Assembly: GCA_963721115.1 (NCBI GenBank)
Contig: CAVRIA010000017.1
Span: forward strand, 162,191-226,190
Reading direction: 5' to 3'
Source of the DNA: CAVRIA01 sp963721115
GTDB taxonomy: Bacteria > Desulfobacterota > Binatia > HRBIN30 > CADEER01
Length of the DNA stretch: 64,000 nucleotides
The notes beneath the pieces were generated by a model. The model ran no database searches, was not told where the DNA came from, and saw only the letters and a program-made list of their open reading frames with translations. This document shows positions 35,014 through 43,558 of this stretch, piece by piece (positions within the stretch are counted from its first letter, which is position 1; every line of letters begins with the position of its first letter). The position numbers and the translations under genes are program-made.

Positions 35014-35904
35014 GTGGTTGGGCTCATGGGGGATGTGGAAAGCGCGGCACCGCCGCGCACGATCGTCGCGGGAACCATGCACCGCAAGACCCGCACGGTG
35101 CTCACCGCCCTTCCGCTCTCGGCCGTGCGAGCCAACCCGGCGCAGCCGCGTCGGCACTTCGATCCCGACGCCCTGGAGGAGCTCGCGGCCTCGATCCGCC
35201 AGTGCGGCATCTTGCAACCGGTGATCGTCAAGCGAGACGGTGTCGGTTACGTGATCATGGCCGGCGAGCGCCGCTTCCGCGCCGCCAGGATGGCCGGCCT
35301 GAGCACCATCCCCGCCCTGGTGCGCGACGACGATCCGATCGAGATCGCGATGATCGAGAACCTCCAGCGCGAGGATCTCTCGCCGCTCGAGGAAGCGGAG
35401 GGCCTCGGGAGCTTGCTCGACCAGTACAGCTACACGCACGAGTCGCTGGCCGAGCTGATCGGCAAGAGCCGGCCCTACGTCAGCAACACGTTGGCGCTGC
35501 GCCGGCTGCCCGAGCGGATCAAGGCCGAGTACTACCAGTCGCCGGAGGTCTCGCGCGAGATCCTGATCTCGGTGGCGCGCGCCGAGACGCCGGAGCGACA
35601 GGAGATGCTCTGGCGCCTGACCCGGATGCGCAAGCTCTCGGTGCAGCGCTTTCGCTCGGAGCAGGCCGGACGGCCCGGCGCCGCCGACGAGATCACGGAG
35701 CTGGAGCGCTTGGTGCGCCGGCTGGGCCGCAAACTGCGCGCTCTCGACACGGCGGCGCTGCCGGTCGACCAACGCAGTCGTCTCACCCGAGCCCTGCGGC
35801 GTGCGCAGTCGCGGGTTGCCCGCTCCCTCGACCGAGTGGCCGAGGAGACCGCGACTGCCGCGATGGCGGAAAACGCGGAATCTCCGCGCGGCGAAATGCT
35901 CTGA
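35014..35904 (+). CDS. parB: Chromosome-partitioning protein ParB
   Basis: 296 residues. The CTP-binding N-domain has GILQPVIVKRDG and the GERRFRAARMAG box, then IEIAMIENLQREDLSPLEEA. The helix-turn-helix that reads parS is SLAELIGKSRPYVSNTLALR. The C-terminal region is helical for dimerisation. The GTG at 35014 is taken as start, with an ATG four codons later as alternative. parA is not adjacent and no near-consensus parS was seen in the window. Confidence 0.93.
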   Translation: MVGLMGDVESAAPPRTIVAGTMHRKTRTVLTALPLSAVRANPAQPRRHFDPDALEELAASIRQCGILQPVIVKRDGVGYVIMAGERRFRAARMAGLSTIPALVRDDDPIEIAMIENLQREDLSPLEEAEGLGSLLDQYSYTHESLAELIGKSRPYVSNTLALRRLPERIKAEYYQSPEVSREILISVARAETPERQEMLWRLTRMRKLSVQRFRSEQAGRPGAADEITELERLVRRLGRKLRALDTAALPVDQRSRLTRALRRAQSRVARSLDRVAEETATAAMAENAESPRGEML

Positions 35905-35937
35905 TCGCACCGCGCGACGGCGCGACACGGCGGCGGC

Positions 35938-36579
35938 TCAACGCCGGCGCAGAACGCCCAGGGTCTTGAGAGTCGGCAGCTCCTCGAAGTCGCCGGAACG
36001 CACGGCGCGCCGGTAGATCTCGATGGGCGCCTGGCCGCCGGCATTCGGATCCGGGAAGAGGTCGTGAATGGCGAGCACCCCGCCGGGCGCAAGCTTCGGA
36101 GCCCACGCGGCGTAGTCCGCGTTCGCGGCCTCGGCGCTGTGACCCCCGTCGATGAAGACCATGCCCAGCGGCGTCGACCAGACACGGGCGAAGCGCGCGC
36201 TCGGCGACACGACGAGAACGGTGGAGTCCTCGAGGCCGGCGCGCGCGATGTTGCGGCGCAGCTCGGGGAGACTGTCCATCGTCTCGATCTCGGCATCGAA
36301 GAGATCGGGATCGTGGTATTCCTCGCCCGGTTGGTGCTCTTCCGAGCCGCGGTGGTGATCGACGCAGAGAACGACGCCACCGCCGCGTCGCGCGCCGGCG
36401 GCCAGGTAGATCGACGACTTGCCGCAGTAGCTTCCGATCTCGACGATCGGGCCGAGGCGCGCCTGCCGGAACGCCAGCTCGTGCAGGCGCAGGCCCTCGT
36501 CGTCGTCGAGGAAGCCCTTGCACGCCAGGGCCACCGCGTGGGCCCGCTCGTCCATCGCCGAACCGCTCTTCTCGCTCAC
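35938..36579 (-). CDS. Class I SAM-dependent methyltransferase (Methyltransf_24/CmcI-like)
   Basis: 213 residues. The SAM-binding loop is GPIVEIGSYCGKSSIYLAAG, and later motifs are VVLCVDHHRGSEEHQPGEEY and MVFIDGGHSAEAANADYAAW. The start is the GTG at 36579, whose GTGA overlaps the stop of the upstream thioesterase gene by four bases, a sign of coupled translation; an ATG at 36555 is an alternative. The substrate is unknown. Confidence 0.87.
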   Translation of the reverse strand: MSEKSGSAMDERAHAVALACKGFLDDDEGLRLHELAFRQARLGPIVEIGSYCGKSSIYLAAGARRGGGVVLCVDHHRGSEEHQPGEEYHDPDLFDAEIETMDSLPELRRNIARAGLEDSTVLVVSPSARFARVWSTPLGMVFIDGGHSAEAANADYAAWAPKLAPGGVLAIHDLFPDPNAGGQAPIEIYRRAVRSGDFEELPTLKTLGVLRRR

Positions 36580-37226
36580 GGCCGCTCCCGCATGCGCAGG
36601 ATTTTCTCGAGCGGAACGAGGATGAACAGCCCCGACGCTTCGACCGTGACCTCGTCGCCGGCCAGCAGCCGTCCGGCCGTGTACATCTTCCGGTCCTCGA
36701 CCCGATCGACCCAGCCCTCGAAGCGGATCTCCTCGAAGAGCGGCGTCGGGCGCCGGTAACGCAGCTCGAGGCGCGCGGTCGGGCCCGCCGTCCCGCTCAT
36801 CAGGTTGGCGACGTTGAAGATCTGGTCGAAGACGGCGGCGATCACGGCGCCGTGGACACAGCCCGGGGGTCCTTCGTAAGCGGAGCCGAGGCGCACCCGC
36901 CCGACCGCCAGAGGATCGTGCCACTCGACCTCGACCGGCGGAGCCAGCGGGTTGCGCGCGCCGAGCACGAAGTCGTAGGGAAAGAAGTCGGCCGGCTTCT
37001 CGGTTGCATCCCCGGCGCTCGGATAGCGCGTCGGCAAGGGATCCGGGACGTGCGGGCGCAGCCCGGCGGCGATGCCGTCGATGCGGTCGGCAGCCGCATC
37101 GAGGACCTCGCCCGGCGCGCGCACACCGATGGTCACCTCGATCAGCCGCCGGATGCTCGCCGCCAGCCGCGACGCGGCGTCCTCGCCGAGCGGCCCTTCG
37201 CCTCGCAGTGTCTTCGAGTCCTCCAC
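36576..37226 (-). CDS. PaaI-type hotdog-fold thioesterase
   Basis: 216 residues. The C-terminal hotdog domain (about 90-205) has PGCVHGAVIAAVFDQIFNVA, the HGG/HGA-type helix start of the PaaI/4HBT family, and LELRYRRPTPLFEEIRFEGW. The N-terminal ~85 residues form an extra region with no family I recognise. It probably hydrolyses an acyl-CoA thioester. It overlaps the methyltransferase gene downstream by four bases. Confidence 0.85.
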   Translation of the reverse strand: MEDSKTLRGEGPLGEDAASRLAASIRRLIEVTIGVRAPGEVLDAAADRIDGIAAGLRPHVPDPLPTRYPSAGDATEKPADFFPYDFVLGARNPLAPPVEVEWHDPLAVGRVRLGSAYEGPPGCVHGAVIAAVFDQIFNVANLMSGTAGPTARLELRYRRPTPLFEEIRFEGWVDRVEDRKMYTAGRLLAGDEVTVEASGLFILVPLEKILRMRERP

Positions 37227-37382
37227 GGCGCCACTCTATACGCGGCCACGCTCCCGGCGCCAACGTGGCGGCCGCGCGCCCCGCTGCGCATCGCAGCGCG
37301 CGTCCCCGCCGAAGAAGTACGAGCCAGAGGCCGTCCGGCGCACGGCTTCCCGCGTATCGGCGGCGGTGGTAGCGTCGACGCC

Positions 37383-38162
37383 ATGCCCGGGATGAAGAGG
37401 CGGTGGATCGTCGCTGTCGTCGCCGTCGCTGCGACGCTGTGTTTGCGCCCGGCGTTCGGCCAGGAACCGGCGGCGTCCTCCATCGACGCCTTGCGCGCGC
37501 TGGTGGCGGCGCCGGATCGCGACGAGGCGGACCGCGCCCTGGACGCCGGCCGGCATCCGGAGGAGACGCTGGCGTTCTTCCGCATCGCGCCGGGACAGCG
37601 CGTCGCCGAGATATTCGCCGCCACCGGCTACACGGCGGAGCTGCTGGCGCGGGCGGTGGGCAAGGACGGCCGCGTCTACGCGCAGAACAACCGATTCGTG
37701 CTCGACCGCTTCGCGCGCGCGCCTTGGGCGAAGCGACTCGAGAAGCCCGTGATGGCAAACGTCGTGCGTGTCGATCGCGAGCTCGACGACCCTCTCCCGC
37801 CGGAGGCGCGCGACCTCGACGCGGTGCTCTTCGTGCTCGGCTATCACGACTCGGTGTGGATGGGGACGGATCGCGCGGCGATGAACCGCGCCATCTTTCG
37901 CGCCCTCAAGCCGGGCGGTGTGTACGGGATCGTCGATCACAGCGCCGCCCCGGGACACGGCCTGCGCGACGCCAAGACGCTGCATCGCATCGAGGAGAAA
38001 ACGCTCGAGAACGAGGTGCTGGCGGCCGGCTTCCGGCTCGACGCCGAGGCGAACTTCCTGCGCAACCCGAGCGAAGCGCGCGATTGGAGCGCCGCCCCCG
38101 GCGCGGCGGGCGCGCGCCGGGGAACCAGCGATCGGTTCGTTCTTCGCTTTGTGAAGCCATGA
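37383..38162 (+). CDS. Exported methyltransferase-fold protein
   Basis: 259 residues. A signal peptide (WIVAVVAVAATLCLRPAFGQ) precedes a class I methyltransferase-like domain with the motif VAEIFAATGYTAELLARAVG, the conserved KPGGVYGIVDHSA, and RIEEKTLENEVLAAGF. It resembles the predicted methyltransferases of COG4798, which share this odd signal peptide. SAM is not expected in the periplasm, so the catalytic role there is unclear. The gene diverges from the thioesterase/methyltransferase pair. Confidence 0.83.
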   Translation: MPGMKRRWIVAVVAVAATLCLRPAFGQEPAASSIDALRALVAAPDRDEADRALDAGRHPEETLAFFRIAPGQRVAEIFAATGYTAELLARAVGKDGRVYAQNNRFVLDRFARAPWAKRLEKPVMANVVRVDRELDDPLPPEARDLDAVLFVLGYHDSVWMGTDRAAMNRAIFRALKPGGVYGIVDHSAAPGHGLRDAKTLHRIEEKTLENEVLAAGFRLDAEANFLRNPSEARDWSAAPGAAGARRGTSDRFVLRFVKP

Positions 38163-38177
38163 CGGCCCGGGCGCGGC

Positions 38178-40118
38178 TCAGTCCGCCTTTGCCTTGAACT
38201 GCACGGCGTCGTTGCGCTTGGCCGTGCCGTAGCGGGCCTCCCAGCAGGCGCCGCCGTCGCCGAGCAGCTGGACGATGGTCTCGCCGTCCTGCTGCAGCGG
38301 CAACGCCGTCATGTCGAGGTTGCCCTTCCTGCCGCGCACCAGGATCGACGCCTTGCCGTCCGTGCCCGTCTTCAACACCACCTTGTCGACGCCGCCGTGC
38401 ACGAGCGGCTTGTCCGCGTACTTGAAACCGGTCGCGGTCGGCGTCCAACCGCCGCCGGCGGGAATCCGTTCCTGCATGACCAGGGCCGGCACGCCGCTCG
38501 TCTCGTCGTAGAGGCACAGCGCATAGTCGGTGGTGGTGGTCGGGTCGCCGAAGTCGAGCGTCGCCTGGCCTTTTCTCCACTTCCAGACCAGCTTGTCGGC
38601 GTTGCTGTTCGGGCTGTCCTTGAGCAGAAGGAAGGACCTTCCGGAGGCGATCGGCCTCTTGCAACCGGGGGCTGGAGCGGGCCCCGAGATACAGACGCCA
38701 CTCTGGCAAGCGTCCTCCGGCGTGCACAGGTTGCCGTCGTCGCAAGCGGTGCCGTCCGCCAGCGCGGCACCGGTGCACGTGCCGGCCTGGCAGGTGTCGG
38801 GATCGGTGCAGGCGCTGCCGTCGTCGCAAGCAGTGCCGTTGCTCACCGCCGACCCCTGGCAGACACCGGCCTGGCAGGAGTCGTTCTCCGTGCAGGCATT
38901 GCGGTCGTCGCAGGGCCTCCCGGCGTTCGCCGGGTCGGCACAGTCCTCGAAGATCGTCGTGGTCACCTGGTAGGGGCCGCCACCGGCGAAGCGATGAACG
39001 AGCACGTCCCACGTGCCGGCAGCCGGCGCGGTGAAAGTGCAGGACGCGAACTGACTCGACCCCTCGTCGGCGCAGTCGTAGTCGACCGTCGTCGGCGCGC
39101 CGCCGCTCTTCACGTACAGATCGAAGTCGCTGTTGTCGTCGACGCCGTTGAACGCCACGCGCAGCTCGGTGGCACCGGCCGGGACGGTGAACGAATGGGT
39201 TCCGTTCGGGTTGCCGGAGTCGACACTGCCGGCAAACGCGATGACGTCACTGTTGGGATCGCCGACCTGCGGGATCGCTCCGCACGTCGCGGCGTCGAGG
39301 TCCACGCCGGCCTGGGCACGAATCCAGTCGCGGTAGAAATAGACGTTCGCGTCGAAGCTGAAGTCCGCCGGCAGACAGTCTTGGCTCGACCCGCCCGAAG
39401 TGGTGCCGACCAGGGTGGCGGCGCCTCCCGAGCCGACGAAGAGAGGACCGCCGGAGTCCCCGTTGCACGTGTTGGAGTTCGACCCGGGGGGCCCGAGGGG
39501 CGAATCGAAGACCCAGCACACGGAGGTGAGATCGGAGACCCCACCGTCGCACGCAACCGTGCTCACCGAGCCCGCCCGCTTGATGCCATAGTCCTGGTTG
39601 GTGAACGGGCTGCCGCCGCTGCGGCCGAAGCCGACGATCGTGCCCGCCGTCGCGGCACTCGGCGAAGCGCCGGTCTGGATACGGGTGGGCGCGACTCCCG
39701 TCACTGGTGTCGCCAGCGTCAGCACCGCCAGGTCGCCGACCGGGAAGTCGAACTGCGGGTTCACGGCGATGCTGGACACCGCGAAGGTGCCGGCGTTCTG
39801 GAGAAAGACGAAGAATCGGTTCGGGTTCGGCGCGCCGCCGGCCTGGCAATCGGCGCCGTCGGTGTCGCACACGCAGTGCGCTGCGGTGAGAAACGTCCGG
39901 CAGCCGATCAACGTCCCGCTGCAGTAGAGAAATGCCGTGCCGGCGCCGCTTCCGTACAACAACGCTCCGGTCGTCGGATAGTCCGCCGTCGCGACGCCGT
40001 TGACCACGCGTGGCGCGACGCCGTCGAAGGGAACGGCCGTACCAGCCCACGCCGGCGCGCCGACAGCGACAGCGATGCAGACCGCCGCCGCGGCGAGAGT
40101 CCGACTCCGTCCGTTCAT
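38178..40118 (-). CDS. Secreted trypsin-like serine protease with PPC-like, Cys-rich repeat and lineage-specific C-terminal domains
   Basis: 646 residues from the ATG at 40118. Order: signal peptide (TLAAAAVCIAVAVGAPAWAG); trypsin fold with TAAHC, the catalytic aspartate region DFPVGDLAVL and GDSGGP; a pre-peptidase-C-like beta domain (about 300-400); three Cys-rich repeats of the form CDDGSACTDPDTCQAGTC; and a ~165-residue C-terminal domain also found in the gene at 7216-8328 (KDSPNSNADKLVWKWRKG, TTDYALCLYDE, GFKYADK). The last domain may serve surface attachment or sorting; that is a guess. Convergent with the exported methyltransferase gene (15 bases). Confidence 0.9.
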   Translation of the reverse strand: MNGRSRTLAAAAVCIAVAVGAPAWAGTAVPFDGVAPRVVNGVATADYPTTGALLYGSGAGTAFLYCSGTLIGCRTFLTAAHCVCDTDGADCQAGGAPNPNRFFVFLQNAGTFAVSSIAVNPQFDFPVGDLAVLTLATPVTGVAPTRIQTGASPSAATAGTIVGFGRSGGSPFTNQDYGIKRAGSVSTVACDGGVSDLTSVCWVFDSPLGPPGSNSNTCNGDSGGPLFVGSGGAATLVGTTSGGSSQDCLPADFSFDANVYFYRDWIRAQAGVDLDAATCGAIPQVGDPNSDVIAFAGSVDSGNPNGTHSFTVPAGATELRVAFNGVDDNSDFDLYVKSGGAPTTVDYDCADEGSSQFASCTFTAPAAGTWDVLVHRFAGGGPYQVTTTIFEDCADPANAGRPCDDRNACTENDSCQAGVCQGSAVSNGTACDDGSACTDPDTCQAGTCTGAALADGTACDDGNLCTPEDACQSGVCISGPAPAPGCKRPIASGRSFLLLKDSPNSNADKLVWKWRKGQATLDFGDPTTTTDYALCLYDETSGVPALVMQERIPAGGGWTPTATGFKYADKPLVHGGVDKVVLKTGTDGKASILVRGRKGNLDMTALPLQQDGETIVQLLGDGGACWEARYGTAKRNDAVQFKAKAD

Positions 40119-40257
40119 ACCACTCCCTTCGCCCCGCGGCGCATCGCCGGATCCTACCACCGAAAGGGCGATTTTGAATGCCCAAAAGCGCCCACCGCCC
40201 CACGCCCAAATGGCGCTGCCATCGCGCGGCGGGCCGTCGTGCAGGGGTTGCGCCAGC

Positions 40258-41331
40258 CTACGCGAGAGCCTTCGGGTGGCGCGCGCGTGCGCGGTCGGTC
40301 GGCGGTTTGGAGCCATCGGCGTCGAGCTCGCGAAAGAAGTGGCTCGTCGGGGCGTCACCCGTCAGGGTGACGGCCGCGAGGATGACCGTCGCGGCGGTCC
40401 ACGACAGGCGCTCGACCGGCCACAGCTGCCCGTCCGGGTGCGTGATGCCCGTCCAGTAGCTGCCGTCCTCCTGGCGCAGCGTGTGTACCCATTCGAACAG
40501 ATCACGGGCGCGATCGGTCAGGCCGCACGTGTCGAGGGCGATGATGAGCTCGCAGGTCTCGGCGACCGTGTACCACGGCCGATCGCGCACGCACCGGCAG
40601 CCCACGCCCTCGCCGAGGAAGTCCCGTCGCCCCTCCACCAGCTGCTCGTACCCCGCCTGCCCGCGCAGGGCGCCGCCGAGAACCGGATAGTACCAGTCCA
40701 TCGAGTATCGGCCCGGCGGCTCGACGAGAGGAGCGGCGAAGAAGATCGGGTGCTGGTCGCGCAGGGCGGCGGCGAGACGTTCACGGGCACGGCTCCAAGC
40801 GGGCCGCTCGTGGGCGAGAAGCGCGGCGATGCGCGACGCACAGACGAGACTGCCGTGGATCGACGCACAGCCGGTGATCAACGGCGCCGGCCAGACCGTG
40901 CCCAGCTCGTCCACCCCCCACCAGATGGTGCCCGTGTCGTTCTGCAGGCGCAGCACGAACTCGATCGCCCGCTCGAGCGTCGGCCACAGCTCGACCAGAA
41001 ACTCCTTCGCCGGCCTCGCCTGGTGCAGATACCACAGGCCGGTGGCGACGTAGGCGGCGTGGTTCGAGTCGCGGGTCGCGTCGATCACGCCGGTGGGGGT
41101 CGATGCCGCCGGCCAGCTTCCGTCCTCACCCTGTGTTTGCGCCAGGTAGCGAAAGGCGCTCTTGGCGGCGTCGTACTGCCCGGTGGCGGCGAGCGCCATC
41201 GCGCACTGCACGTGGTCCCACGGGTCGATCTTCTGGCCGACGGCCCACGGGATGGCGCCGTCGGAACGCTGGTGGTGCGCCACGAAGCGTCCCGTCGCGG
41301 CGATCTCGTCGAAGCTCGGCCAGGGTCTCAC
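40258..41331 (-). CDS. Six-hairpin / prenyltransferase-like alpha-alpha barrel protein
   Basis: 357 residues. Repeated helical motifs with Gln/Asp-Gly-Ser-Trp turns (LAQTQGEDGSWPAAST, LRQEDGSYWTGITHPDGQLW) resemble squalene/prenyltransferase-type or six-hairpin glycosidase-type barrels. Its catalytic role cannot be read from sequence. It is the third gene of an operon: a GT4 glycosyltransferase and a methyltransferase precede it, with only 10 bases separating it from the latter. Confidence 0.75.
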   Translation of the reverse strand: MRPWPSFDEIAATGRFVAHHQRSDGAIPWAVGQKIDPWDHVQCAMALAATGQYDAAKSAFRYLAQTQGEDGSWPAASTPTGVIDATRDSNHAAYVATGLWYLHQARPAKEFLVELWPTLERAIEFVLRLQNDTGTIWWGVDELGTVWPAPLITGCASIHGSLVCASRIAALLAHERPAWSRARERLAAALRDQHPIFFAAPLVEPPGRYSMDWYYPVLGGALRGQAGYEQLVEGRRDFLGEGVGCRCVRDRPWYTVAETCELIIALDTCGLTDRARDLFEWVHTLRQEDGSYWTGITHPDGQLWPVERLSWTAATVILAAVTLTGDAPTSHFFRELDADGSKPPTDRARARHPKALA

Positions 41332-41341
41332 GGCAGCCGCC

Positions 41342-42070
41342 TCATTCTGCCGCCTTGGTCGCGTACAGTACCACGCTCTTGCCGATGAACGGGTTCAGCA
41401 ACCGCTCGGTCCAACGCGTGATGCGCGGCTGCCGCAGCAGGTCCCAGACCAAGATCTCGTGATACCAGCGCACGATGCGCCGGTCGCCATTGTCGAGGCC
41501 GACGAGGCACTTGAGCCACCAATACGGGGAGTGCAGGGCGTGCGCGAAGTGCCGCGCGAACACGTCGTAGCCGTGCGACGCCAACTTGCGCTGCAGGGCG
41601 CTGCGCCGGTAAATGCGCACGTGTCCTCCTTCGGTCCGGTGGTACTGCGAGGAGAGGGCCCAACAGATCGCCTCCGGCCACCAGCGGGGCACCGAGACGG
41701 CGAGATGACCGCCGGGCTTGAGAACGCGGGTGATCTCGCGCAGCGCGCGCTCGTCGTCGTGCAGGTGCTCGAGGACCTCAGAGGCGACCACGCAATCGAA
41801 CGAGCCGGCGCGGAAGGGGAGGTGGTAGCCGTTACCCCGCAGGGCCAGCCAGGGCCCAGCGCCGGGCGCCGCCGGGAACGGGTCGCCGGCGTCCATCGAG
41901 CGCAGCGACGCGGCGGTCTCGGCGACCTCGCGCTCCTCGATGTCGACCGCGACTGCGGCGACACCGGGCAGCAGACGAACGGCGCGGATGTGCCGTCCGG
42001 TGCCGCAGCCGAGGTCGAGCACGCGGCTGCCGGGCGAGAGGCTGAGGCGATCGAAGTCGATCGTCAACAC
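41342..42070 (-). CDS. Class I SAM-dependent methyltransferase
   Basis: 242 residues. SAM-binding motif SRVLDLGCGTGRHIRAVRLL; the later motifs are DCVVASEVLEHLHDDERALR and ITRVLKPGGHLAVSVP, typical of Methyltransf_11. A GTG at 42070 is used as start; the coding region overlaps the 3' end of the GT4 gene by seven bases, and a TTG at 42067 would overlap by four. A lipid or glycolipid precursor substrate is plausible from context but not shown. Confidence 0.88.
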   Translation of the reverse strand: MLTIDFDRLSLSPGSRVLDLGCGTGRHIRAVRLLPGVAAVAVDIEEREVAETAASLRSMDAGDPFPAAPGAGPWLALRGNGYHLPFRAGSFDCVVASEVLEHLHDDERALREITRVLKPGGHLAVSVPRWWPEAICWALSSQYHRTEGGHVRIYRRSALQRKLASHGYDVFARHFAHALHSPYWWLKCLVGLDNGDRRIVRWYHEILVWDLLRQPRITRWTERLLNPFIGKSVVLYATKAAE

Positions 42071-43326
42071 GCGCGGCTCCGCTCCGCGATCAGCTCTCGG
42101 TAGATGTCGGTCAGGCGCTCCGCCGCGCGCCGCCACGTGAACAGCGACGCCACGCGGGCTCGTCCGGCCAGCCCCATGGTCGAGCATCGCTCCGGGGCGT
42201 CGAGCAGGTCGGCGATTGGTCGCGCCAGGCTGGCGCTTTCGCCGGCCGGCACCAGCACACCGGCACTGCCGTCCAATCCGACCACCTCCGGCAGCGCCCC
42301 GGCGCGCGTGCTCACGACGGGGACACCGCACGCCATCGCCTCCGCCGCGGGCAGACCGAAGCCTTCGTACAACGACGGCACCACCGCGATGGTCGACTCG
42401 GCATAGGCGCACACCAGCTCGTCGTCGGTGATCCGTCCGGTGAAGCGCACCGAGCCGTTGAGACCGAGATGCCGCAGCTTTTTCTCGGTCGACGCGTGGC
42501 CGTTGCGCCCGACGACCGTGAGCGTCAGCTCGGGGCGCTCGCGGCGCAAGGCGGCGAACGCCTCGAGCAGGAACGAGAAGCCCTTGAGCGGCGTGTCGGC
42601 GGACACCGTCGTGATCAGCCGGTCGGCGCGGCGGACCACCTCCGGGCGCGGGCGGAAGAGCGCGAGGTCGACGCCGTTCTCGACCACCTGAATGCACCGC
42701 CTGTCGATGCCGAAGTCGCGCGCGATGTCGTCTGCGGCGGCGCGGGAAACGGTGGTGATGCGATCGAGCTGGCCGGCGACGCGCTTCTGCATGGCGATGA
42801 ACCCGTACCAGCGGCGCAGCCCCAGTCGCTTGATCCGTGTCCGGGCGGCGGCGAGCGCGATGTCCCGGTCGACGGTGATCGGGTGATGGATGGTCGCCAC
42901 GACCGGAACCCACGCGCGCAGCGGCGGCAGCCCGCTGCCCAGCGACTGGTTGTCGTGTACGACGTCGTAGCGATCGGCCGCCGGCAGAGCGCGGTATTCG
43001 CGCAGGACGCGCCTGGTGAAGGTACGCGGCTCCGGAAAGCCGCCGGTGAGGGTCGAGATCCACTCGGACAGGTGGATCGGGTCGCGCAGCTCGGCGAGGC
43101 TCGGCATGCGGAAGAGCTGCCGTTCGTTCCACAGGTCGAGGCTCGGTACCGGGCGCAGCACGACACCGGGGTCCAGCTCCGGGTAGGGCGGACCGCTCCA
43201 CACGTCGACGCGATGGCCGAGGGCGGCGAGCTCGCGGCTCACGCGCCGCACGTAGATGCCCTGCCCGCCGCACTGCGGGTTTCCCCGATAGCTGAGGAGC
43301 GCGATTCGCAACGGAGCCGTGGGCAT
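42064..43326 (-). CDS. Glycosyltransferase family 4 protein
   Basis: 420 residues with the two-domain GT-B fold. N-terminal glycine-rich loop RGNPQCGGQGIYVRRVSREL; C-terminal donor-binding region VPSLYEGFGLPAAEAMACG with the EX7E glutamates, followed by GVPVVSTRAGALPEVVG. Donor and acceptor are unknown. It is the first gene of the GT4-methyltransferase-barrel operon and is divergent from the ALG1-like gene, with 232 bases between them and no further gene. Confidence 0.92.
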   Translation of the reverse strand: MPTAPLRIALLSYRGNPQCGGQGIYVRRVSRELAALGHRVDVWSGPPYPELDPGVVLRPVPSLDLWNERQLFRMPSLAELRDPIHLSEWISTLTGGFPEPRTFTRRVLREYRALPAADRYDVVHDNQSLGSGLPPLRAWVPVVATIHHPITVDRDIALAAARTRIKRLGLRRWYGFIAMQKRVAGQLDRITTVSRAAADDIARDFGIDRRCIQVVENGVDLALFRPRPEVVRRADRLITTVSADTPLKGFSFLLEAFAALRRERPELTLTVVGRNGHASTEKKLRHLGLNGSVRFTGRITDDELVCAYAESTIAVVPSLYEGFGLPAAEAMACGVPVVSTRAGALPEVVGLDGSAGVLVPAGESASLARPIADLLDAPERCSTMGLAGRARVASLFTWRRAAERLTDIYRELIAERSRAC

Positions 43327-43558
43327 GGGGAAGTTCGCCGAGTTGTCGATCAGATGGTCGGTCTACCGGCCCGGAGCGGGCGCTGGACTACCGATGAACC
43401 CAATACGTCTATGCCAGCGGCGCTCGGCTTACAACTGCGGCTCGGCACTTGGTGCCGTCCCCATTTGGGAGGACACGACCTCGCCCTTTCGACCGGACGC
43501 GAGTGCCGCGCCGCAGCCGTTGGCGGCGCGGCCGGTCTCGGGTATAGGCCGCTCGACC

